Below, piece by piece: positions 56,601 to 64,000 of a DNA stretch of 64,000 nt. The DNA is from Aschersonia sp. MBC 622. Its lineage: Eukaryota; Ascomycota; Sordariomycetes; Hypocreales; Clavicipitaceae. Positions within the stretch are counted from its first letter, which is position 1. Each line of letters starts with the position of its first letter. The notes beneath the pieces were generated by a model. That model made no database searches, was not told where the DNA came from, and saw only the letters and a program-made list of their open reading frames with translations. A program made the translations under genes and the position numbers. The DNA is taken from contig JARJPL010000147.1 of NCBI GenBank assembly GCA_030782805.1, positions 62,001 to 126,000 on the forward strand, given 5' to 3'.

Positions 56601-58182
56601 TGGCTCAAACGATAACAGTTTTTTCACGCTGTATGCTTCTGTCGCTGCCGGTACATGTTTGGCTGGCACTTTCTCGTACTGGCTGCTGTATGTTATACTT
56701 GCGCCACGGGCATCCCTCACTCTGCATAAAAAGCTTGTAGGCACCATCGCTGGCTCAACGCTCACCTATCTGGGAGTTGTGGACATGGAGTCCATCTTGC
56801 CACTATTCGGCCAAGACGCGGGCGTGTTTTCGCGGAAATTGCCCTTCTACTCCATGCGCACCGCGTATACCGCATTTTCCATCATCATCAAGACCGTCAT
56901 CATTGCGTCTGGGGCCTCCTATTTCGTCGCCATGCTCCCAGTTGTTATGTTTGCGCTGTATCGCCTTCAGCGCTTCTACTTCAAAACTTCCCGTCAGCTA
57001 CGAAAATTGGATGTAGAAGCGAAGACGCCTTTGTTAAAGCGATTTGAGGAAACCGCCGAGGGCATCTTATATATGCGCGCTTTCCGCTGGCTCAAGGCGG
57101 ATACTAGAATCAGCTTTGGTCTCTTGAACATTAGCCAGCGGGCATTCTTCTATCTTTACTACTTCCAGCAGTGGCTGGTAGTGGCACTTGGGCTATTGAC
57201 CAGCTGTATCGCAGTCTGCTTCGTTTCGTATGTGGTGTTCTTCCCCCACACTACCACCGAAGCAGCTATTGGTCTGTCGCTCCTGACTCTGTCCCAGTTC
57301 AGCTGGACCCTCGAAAGTCTCTTTGAAGTTGTCACTCTGCTTGACACATCTGCCGGTGCGCTTGAAAGATTGCGTACCTTTCTGCAGAGAACACCTCAGG
57401 AGCCAGACCCGGAGGTCACAGCTGCACCGCCCCTGTGGCCTTCGGCGGGAAATATCGAGCTTGTGGACGTCACGGCCAATTATGAGCCATATTCGGACAA
57501 TCCACCTGCTTTAAAGAACTTAACTCTCTTTATTGAGCCTGGACAGCGGGTCGGCTTGATCGGCTCGAGTGGCAGCGGCAAGACGTCAGTCCTCAATGCC
57601 ATTCTGGGACTAGTCGAGTACACCGGGATGATCAAAATTGACGGCATAGATATAGCCACACTATCGAGAGATGAGATTCGATCCCGCTTGGTCACAATTT
57701 CGGAAGATCAAGTTCGTCTCGACGCCTCGATCCGAGTCAACTTGCTACCCTTCACCATGAACAAGGTGGAGAGCACGGATCCTGTGCAACAGCAAATCGA
57801 ACAAGAGCAAGCAAAGCAGCAAGATCATATGCTCGAAGAAATGCTAAATCGCTTCGGCATATGGCAGCAACTACTCCGAAAGGACGGTCTCAATACTATA
57901 CTCGACGACGCGGCCTACTCACCTGCCGAGATGCAGCTGATTTGCATTGCCAGAGCGATTTTGCGACAGCGCGAGACGGGCAGCAAGGTTGTCCTCGTGG
58001 ATGAGGTCACGAGTAGTGTTGACTTTTGGCGACAGGGCTTTGTGCAAGACATTATGCGTGAGTCGTTTCTTGGCTGCACAATGCTGGTAGCGGCCCGCAG
58101 AGAGGAGTCGATCCTGGATGTCAGCGTGATTCTGGAAATGTCTCACGGTGTCATTATGCACGCAGCACGCAGAGAAGTGTGA
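53690..58182 (+). CDS. ABCC-type (MRP-like) ABC transporter with degenerate signature motifs
   Basis: Full-length transporter, about 1459 residues. Preferred exons: 53690-53908, 53969-56519 and 56573-58182. The last intron (53 bp, GTGAGA to CCTAG) is certain because a stop follows without it. The first (60 bp, GTACGT to CTTCAG) keeps frame either way and is likely. Layout: TMD0 with about five spans, membrane domain 1 (about 295-590), NBD1 with Walker A GPPGTGKS (near 655) and Walker B AVMLFDDPFGALD, membrane domain 2, and NBD2 with Walker A GSSGSGKT (near 1255) and Walker B VVLVDEVTSSVD. The signature loops read LTAGQRQRIG and SPAEMQLIC instead of LSGGQ, and the switch histidines are replaced (ALVSYLRE, VAARREES). 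An earlier ATG at 53600 would add 30 residues. Substrate unknown; possibly plasma-membrane or vacuolar efflux. Confidence 0.9.
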
Positions 58183-58596
58183 TAAGTATCATCAAGATCT
58201 TCAATAGATATTTGAATCATGCAAGGCACGCGTATGCCTCTTTGACTAGTCATCATCTGCTTGATTTTATATTGAAGCGTACCAACAGATCCTTGAAGCC
58301 TCAGTGCCACCATTTTCAATTGCTACTACCAGAAATCGGCAGCTTGAACATTGTACAAAGATGACCCAGACATTTTGTACCGATGCAATCCCTGGCTATA
58401 TTTCAGAAAAGTTATGTACATGCGAAATGCAATCTCGCCTGCCCCTCAGTCCTCTGCCTCTGCCCTCATGCCGCTGCTACAAGTACAAAAAGCGTGCAAA
58501 GTGGCTCTTGCCGCCTCTTTTCAAACATGAAAAGCGAATCTGTTCGCCTAATTATGCAGTGTGTTTCCTCTTTTTTTCTTTCGCTATGCCTGGCAA
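58183..58596. other. Convergent 3' flanks of the ABC transporter and the PPR gene
   Basis: No feature beyond AT-rich 3' sequence. Confidence 0.5.
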
Positions 58597-61076
58597 TTAA
58601 CCATCTGCTCGCATGTCGCGATCGATTTTGAATTGGCACAGCGAATACTGATTCAATCTGCGGCCAACCTTTATAATCTCCTCCCACTGCACCTTGTACT
58701 GCAGCTTCGCCCACGTCTCAAAATCAATCTGAAGCTGCCGCCCGGGTAGGGCATTGTATGCAATGGCGAGGCTGCAAAGGGCTTAACGTTAGTTACAGTC
58801 TTTTCTCGCACGATCAATTAGAGTGAACAAAAAAAAAAAAAAAAAAAAACTCACGTCATTGGCTCGGGCTCGACCCCGACCACAGAAGGCATCTTCATAA
58901 TCAGCCCGCGAATCTCCTTTTCGGAGCCGGCGCCCGCGACAGCGCCAATGTACGCATTGTACACGCGCGTCGAGACCTCGAGATCCATTCTCTCGATGCG
59001 GTCCCAGACCTCGCGCGCCATCTTGTAGCCGCCTGGTTTGCGCTCCAGCGCCCAAAAGACGGCTTCGAGCGTCGCGTACGACGGCCCCTCTTGCGACTGC
59101 GTAATCTGCTGCCAGTAGTCCAACGACACCAGCGGCTTGTCGCACGCCGTAAAGGCGAGCATCAGGGCAGTCTGCAGCTTGGTATTCGTCTGCACGGTCG
59201 TGTCCATCTTGAGCATGTTGTGCACCATTTCCAGCCCGGCGAGGTCCGGATGGCGCGTGAAGCCTGACAGACAGGCCATGTACGTCTCCATGCGCGGGTG
59301 CAGCGACTTGCTGCGGTGCTGGCGCATGTGGCCAAAGACATACGCTGCCATGTCGGGTCGCTTTCGTGCGAAAAAGGCCTCCATGAGCTGCGTGCGGCGC
59401 TCAAAGCTCGTGTCCTCGAAGAACTGCTGCAGTAGCTGGTAGCCTCCCCACGCGCGCGCTGTGCTCGTTTTGGGGTCCAGGCAGAACTGGATAAAGGCAG
59501 ACTGCACGACCTCGCGCTCGGCTTCGCTAAAGAGAAAGGTATTGATGGAGAGAATGTCCATGACTTCAAAATGCTGGTCGTTTTCCAGGAAACGCAGGCA
59601 TAATGTTGAGACAGTGGCAAGTTCTAGGCGAAGACCAAGCTCTTCGACCGTATGGAGTATGGAGAGAATCAGGGGGAAGCTGGGGGGTTTTTGCTTGGCG
59701 AGTGTGACGAGGTAGTGATTTACGAGCCGCCCGAATTGAAGCTGCAAATCGGAGTCGGAGTCACTGCCCCAGGGTTCAAGGTGTATAACTTGTTCGTAGG
59801 CATGTTGTGCGCGGTCAAAGTCCTTGGCTTCGAGACACAGGCGCAGCATATGCATGTAGCTTTCACCATTGACTTTGATGCCCTTGTCATCGCCGAGCTG
59901 CAGTACATCCTGACCAAGCTGGTAGTCTTTGAGCTCGACAGCCACGTAGAGGAGGCCATTTATTGTGTGAATGGTAGGCTTAATGTCACCGTTGCGGTCG
60001 ACCATGTGGTCCATCATGGTGCCAACTTGGGCGAGGCTGTGTCCCATCAGCAGAATCGACTGCAGCAAAGCATCCCAATGTCGCCTCTTTGGTGTGGACT
60101 CGCCCAATTCCATGAAGAATGGCATTGCCCATTCTTGTAGCTGATTGCGTCTCGCAAAGAACGCAACGGCGCGGTAAGTATCCGGATGGCATTGATTCTG
60201 CGCAATAGGCTTGGCGAACCAGGCCTTTGTCTCCTCAATTCGGTCGCGGCCGGCAAAGTATTGTACAATGACAGATTGTAGGTTGGCATCGAGGGCGATG
60301 CCCCGTTCTTGCGCGTGTCTCGCCAGCTCCAAAAGCTCGGCTTCCTTGCCCTCTCTGGCGAGGGCTCGCGCAACGACATTGAGTAATTGAACGTCCCCTG
60401 TGAGGAAGACGGCGTACTCGCTCATGTCCCACTTCTCATACATCATCTCCTTGGCCTCTACCCCACCTCCGTACAAGGACAGCGCCCTGACAAGATATGT
60501 CCATTGCAGCTCCACGGCACGAGGCTTCCGAGCAAAATCGCTGTCCATCCACGCCTTGTACAGCGCGCGCGCAAAGTCGACGTGGTGCTGCGTCGTTTCG
60601 CTCGGCTCAATCTCGAGGAGGACCTGCCGTGCCATGGCAAGGTCGGCCGCCGTCAAGGGCTTGACGTTGAAGTCCTCCTGGAGGCTTATGCGCTGGTCGG
60701 AGAGGTACTCTAGCAGGCGTCGGCACTGCAGGGCCTGTGTGCTGTTGAGCGGCACGCGAGACTTGAGCTTGGCCTGCATGAGACGACGCCACGCTTCCAT
60801 GAGCTCGCGCCTAGGCTGCGGCCGCAAGTTGTCGAGCATGCGGCTCCGCCAGACCATGATGTGCATCCATCCAGGCTCGTACTCGGGTTGTCGAATCTCG
60901 CGCGGTGGCTTCTTGAAGAGGGTGTCGAAAAAGGTGCGCTCGAATCGCGGGCACACCGTCGTCGCAGATGATGGGGGACTTCTCGCAGGACGTGAAGAAG
61001 TTAATAGGGGACAGGATGGCGCTCTGACGCGGTAGACCAGGAGGCGCCGCCCATGGCGGGCAAAGTTGGCCCTCAT
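58597..61076 (-). CDS. Mitochondrial PPR protein, probably CIA84-like complex I assembly factor
   Basis: Two exons, 61076-58855 and 58771-58597, give 798 residues. The intron has a GTGAGT donor directly followed by a 20-base T run on the coding strand. The N-terminus is Arg/Ala/Ser-rich without acids, a mitochondrial presequence. Next comes RQPEYEPGWMHIMVWRSRML and the PLNSTQALQCRRLLEYL block I associate with Neurospora CIA84. Then about ten degenerate pentatricopeptide-type helical pairs follow, for example HPDTYRAVAFFARRNQLQEW and PTIHTINGLLYVAVELKDYQ. CIA84 is a matrix factor needed to build the membrane arm of complex I. The CIA84 call is from memory of the N-terminal block and length; another PPR role in mitochondrial RNA handling remains possible. 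Confidence 0.8.
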
Positions 61077-61701
61077 CGTCTGCTGCGTGAGGTTTCTATG
61101 ATGCTTTTGAGGTTATTCTGCATTGAGATGGTTCATTAGGATCTGCATTCTTCGTATTGATCAGATAGAGGTGGCATATTCTCACGGTAGCATCGTAGGG
61201 GGTAGAATCAATAGCAAGACTCATGAGGAGGTATGGTAAGCTAGAGCGCTCTCAAGGCCGAAGCTGCTAGACATCACCAACATTTCTAGTGGACCTACAG
61301 GGGTGCAAGGCGATTAACCGTGGTTTCGCCGGCGCAGACTGCAACTTCACATGTACGTCCTCAGTCTCATATACATGCCAAATTCATGTATAAATGACAA
61401 TTGCATATCTTTGTTTCGATTGAAATTTGTCTGTCGTACTCCAGCAGTCGCATTAGCCATGAGCGGGGCTTAGAGAAGCTTTGATGCAAGCTTCATCTCC
61501 AGCAGCGCAATTTAGGCTTTACAAAGACATCAGTATATTGTGTCATTTGGTTAGGCTCTTTTCGAGCTAGAATGTGCTATATTACATGGATATTCTAGAT
61601 TCAGTGACAAGAGAAAACTCGGTAATTGGTCCTCCCGCCTTTAGTATACAGCTGCTCTCGTGCAAGCTCATCCCCAGAAAATTATACATGCCGCTGAGTA
61701 A
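61077..61701. other. Gene-free spacer
   Basis: Upstream region of the PPR gene and 3' flank of bS18m. AT-rich from about 61370 to 61640. No feature recognised. Confidence 0.5.
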
Positions 61702-62449
61702 TTAACCTCTGCGTTGCTCAGGATGATAAAAATCCGAGCGAATGAGTTCGGGGTGGTCGTGAATCGTCGGGTACAGACCCATGCCTTGGATTCTGCGAAT
61801 CATCTTGGCAACCTTGCGCTGGTTGACAGGTCGCAGAGCAGTCTCCTTGGAATGCTTAATCTGACCGGAGCTAGTCGTAAACGCCTGGATGAGAGAGAAA
61901 TTCTGTACATGTTGTTAGTTTCAATCGTCCACATATGCTAGACTGATTGCGTGGCCACCGCCATACCTTGTACATGTCCAGTGGGCGCAGACCGAAGAGA
62001 TCCACGACATCAACCTGGCGCTGGTTCTTTTTGCGCCACTTGTCCATTTCGCGAGGGCTCAAATCGTGTGGCGAGTAGACGTCACCGGGCACCCATCGAC
62101 GGGGCATTTGCCGAAGGTAGTCTTTTGAAATTTTGCGATGCTTGAGGAAGTCAATCTGGCTCTGTTTCTCAAGGAGGCCTACGGCCGCACGCTCCTTGTA
62201 GGACTGGCCGAGACGGTGCATTGTACTAGCGGCAGCGCTGCGGCCCTTGGCTCCGCCACCGACAGACATGCGGTCCTTGTTGATGGACTGGAGGCGGCTC
62301 GTCGACGACGGTGTGGATGACCGAGCCGGTGGACGAGTCTCTCGCGGCGGCTGCGCGACAGCGGTGGTGGACGAGAAGGGGCGGAGGAAGGAGAGGACAG
62401 AAGTCGAAGTTGAGCGCATGGCGCTCAGCCCCGGTAGTCGCGCTGACAT
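61702..62449 (-). CDS. RSM18: Mitochondrial ribosomal protein bS18m
   Basis: Small-subunit mitoribosomal protein. Two exons, 62449-61967 and 61902-61702, give 227 residues joined in phase 0 across a 64-bp intron with an AACTAAC branch site. The N-terminus is Ser/Arg-rich (presequence), followed by a fungal extension. The S18 domain runs from RPLDMYKNFSLIQAFTTSSG through LRPVNQRKVAKMIRRIQGMG. The C-terminus, LYPTIHDHPELI, is a fungal addition. A second AG 15 bases further on (CATCCAG) would delete NFSLI, which is conserved, so the first acceptor is preferred. Confidence 0.93.
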
Positions 62450-63089
62450 CTTGTCCGTGTCGCCCGACTATGATCGAGGTTGTGATTGCGGCAATGAGTA
62501 GCGTGCGCCTGACGCTCTTCTCAGTCGAGAAGCACTGGAGGTCTTTTGACTGGAAATTCTAATTGGCCAACCACAGACGAGTGTGAGACCCACAGCAACT
62601 TGTCGACCAGCAGCCTCAGCAATTAATACGGATTCTAGATTCGGGAGTCTCGAACTAAACGCGAAAATAGTGAGAATATTAATCATAACATATTCGTTTG
62701 TATAGCCGATTCCAGATATTCAGGTTCTCCCATGATCGAGCTGTATTCTTCATCATCTTGATGATGCTCTGTGGACAGAATGCATATTGCAATGCTCACA
62801 GGATAAGAAGGACGAGCACCACTTTTCGACATTAATGTTCGCGAAATCTGAAACGGCCGGCATCGGAATTGCAAGCTTGCGAGCGTGTTGTACTTCCCAT
62901 CCTCTTCATTCCTCGGAGTCGGGGTTAACTACTACCAAGTACATCGGCGGGTCGGCGGCCGCTACTCCGTCCCATCAGTGAAGCCCCACAATATTTTTTC
63001 AGCAACTTTCTTTGGAGATTACGAGGACTTGGTCGTTTCTCGCTGTTCCTAACTACAGATCGCCACGACACACCAGCAGACTCGCCAAG
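62450..63089. promoter_or_regulatory. Divergent promoter region of bS18m and Imp3
   Basis: 640 bases between two start codons pointing apart. No tRNA or other gene seen. No clear shared E-box; motif assignments would be guesses. Confidence 0.45.
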
Positions 63090-63732
63090 ATGGTGCGCAA
63101 ACTCAAGTATCACGAGCAAAAGCTCCTGCGAAAGACGGATTTTATCACCTACAAGCAGGACAACGGACACCGCGACAAGGAGGTCATTCGTCGATACAAT
63201 ATCCAGAAGCCCGAAGACTATCACAAATACAATCGCATCTGCGGCGTACGTATCTTCCTTGCGCGGCAACTTCATTTGCAGCGTCAAACAGCCTGACAAA
63301 CAGGTTCATTCGCTGACCAAAAGTTTAACTTTGCAGTCACTCCGCCAACTCGCCCACCGGCTCTCGCTCCTCCCGCCCGACAACGCTGTGCGGCGCAAGC
63401 ACGAGGAGCTGCTGCTCAACAAGCTCTACGACATGGGCGTGTTGTCGTCAACGTCGAAGCTGTCTGCGGTGGAGCATGGCGTGACCGTGAGCGCCTTTGC
63501 GCGCCGGCGTCTGCCGGTCGTCATGACGCGGCTGCGCATGGCCGAGAATGTGCAGGCGGCGACCAACATGATTGAGCAGGGCCACGTGCGCGTGGGCGTC
63601 GATACCATCACGGACCCGGCGTACCTGGTGACGCGGTCGACGGAGGACTTTGTGACGTGGTCGGTCGGCAGCAAGATTAAGCGCAACATTATGAAGTACC
63701 GCGACCAGCTGGACGACTTTGAGCTGTTGTGA
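63090..63732 (+). CDS. IMP3: Imp3, U3 snoRNP protein (uS4 family)
   Basis: Nucleolar component of the SSU processome that helps pair U3 snoRNA with pre-rRNA. Two exons, 63090-63245 and 63337-63732, joined in phase 0, give 183 residues, the same length as yeast Imp3. The N-terminus MVRKLKYHEQKLLRKTDFI is the family hallmark. The S4 RNA-binding domain spans about 108-170 (RRRLPVVMTRLRMAENVQAA, then MIEQGHVRVGVDTITDPAYL). The C-terminal RNIMKYRDQLDDFELL is also typical. The 91-bp intron has a GTACGT donor and TTGCAG acceptor. Confidence 0.97.
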
Positions 63733-64000
63733 GGGGACAGAGGTGGGTCAGGAGAAATGAGGAGGCTGGCAGGTCCGTCGACGGTTTGATAATGGCGTAT
63801 GGATTGTTCAAAGATGGTTTCAGAAGTTGGCATTTTCACGGCGTTATGGTGTTAAGCAAGACTTTTATCAGTGGGGGCAGGAGAACAGTGTCGAAAGGAA
63901 GGCCGTAGTCGGAAAATTGGGCTTTGTTGAAGAGTCCGATCTATTCAGGGCAGAGAATGAAGGCATTTCATGACCAAGGTAACCGTCAGTGCACATTATC
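63733..64000. other. 3' flank of IMP3 at the window edge
   Basis: No feature recognised before the window ends. Confidence 0.4.

Overview
The window reads as nuclear DNA of a filamentous ascomycete (Pezizomycotina, most likely Sordariomycetes and probably Hypocreales; the order is an inference). The grounds are short introns of about 50-120 bp with GTANGT/GTGAGT donors and internal CTAAC-like branch sites, CT-rich leaders, moderate-to-high GC coding sequence, and families typical of these fungi: UDP-galactopyranose mutase, a Chs7-family protein, a group X hybrid histidine kinase and Nce101. There is no operon structure. Genes stand alone on both strands, separated by long gene-poor stretches.

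Layout. 1-3.3 kb: Gpi11/PIG-F (minus), then a tiny mitochondrial Cox26-like gene. 3.3-8.9 kb: gene-poor, with a decayed MFS transporter at about 4-5.2 kb. 8.9-14.3 kb: Chs7-family protein, TFIIH subunit Ssl1, and 4-hydroxyphenylpyruvate dioxygenase (HPPD, minus). 16.5-21.3 kb: TTC36-like protein, Nce101 (minus), ribosomal protein eL27, and a TPT-family transporter (minus). 21.3-25.5 kb: gene-poor. 25.5-27.5 kb: UDP-galactopyranose mutase. 27.5-33.7 kb: an accessory-looking stretch holding one uncharacterised three-exon gene, a tRNA-like sequence, a 17-bp minisatellite, a possible gene relic and two same-orientation copies of a dispersed repeat. 33.7-41.4 kb: a 2488-residue hybrid histidine kinase. 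42-50.8 kb: a small secreted cysteine-rich protein (minus), an F-box-like protein, an EamA/DMT transporter (minus) and an AKR7-type aldo-keto reductase (minus). 50.8-53.7 kb: gene-poor. 53.7-64 kb: an ABCC transporter, a PPR protein resembling CIA84 (minus), mitoribosomal bS18m (minus) and Imp3.

Working together. The strongest functional link is the divergent pair HPPD and TTC36-like. In mammals TTC36 is reported to protect HPPD from degradation, so the fungal neighbours may form a tyrosine-catabolism enzyme and stabiliser pair. eL27 and Nce101 share a short divergent promoter with two TCACGTG boxes. bS18m and Imp3 are also head to head and serve mitochondrial and cytosolic ribosome production. 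UGM, Chs7-like and Gpi11 all bear on cell wall or surface glycoconjugates, but they are scattered and do not form a cluster. All calls come from reading the sequence and family memory; no database search was run.
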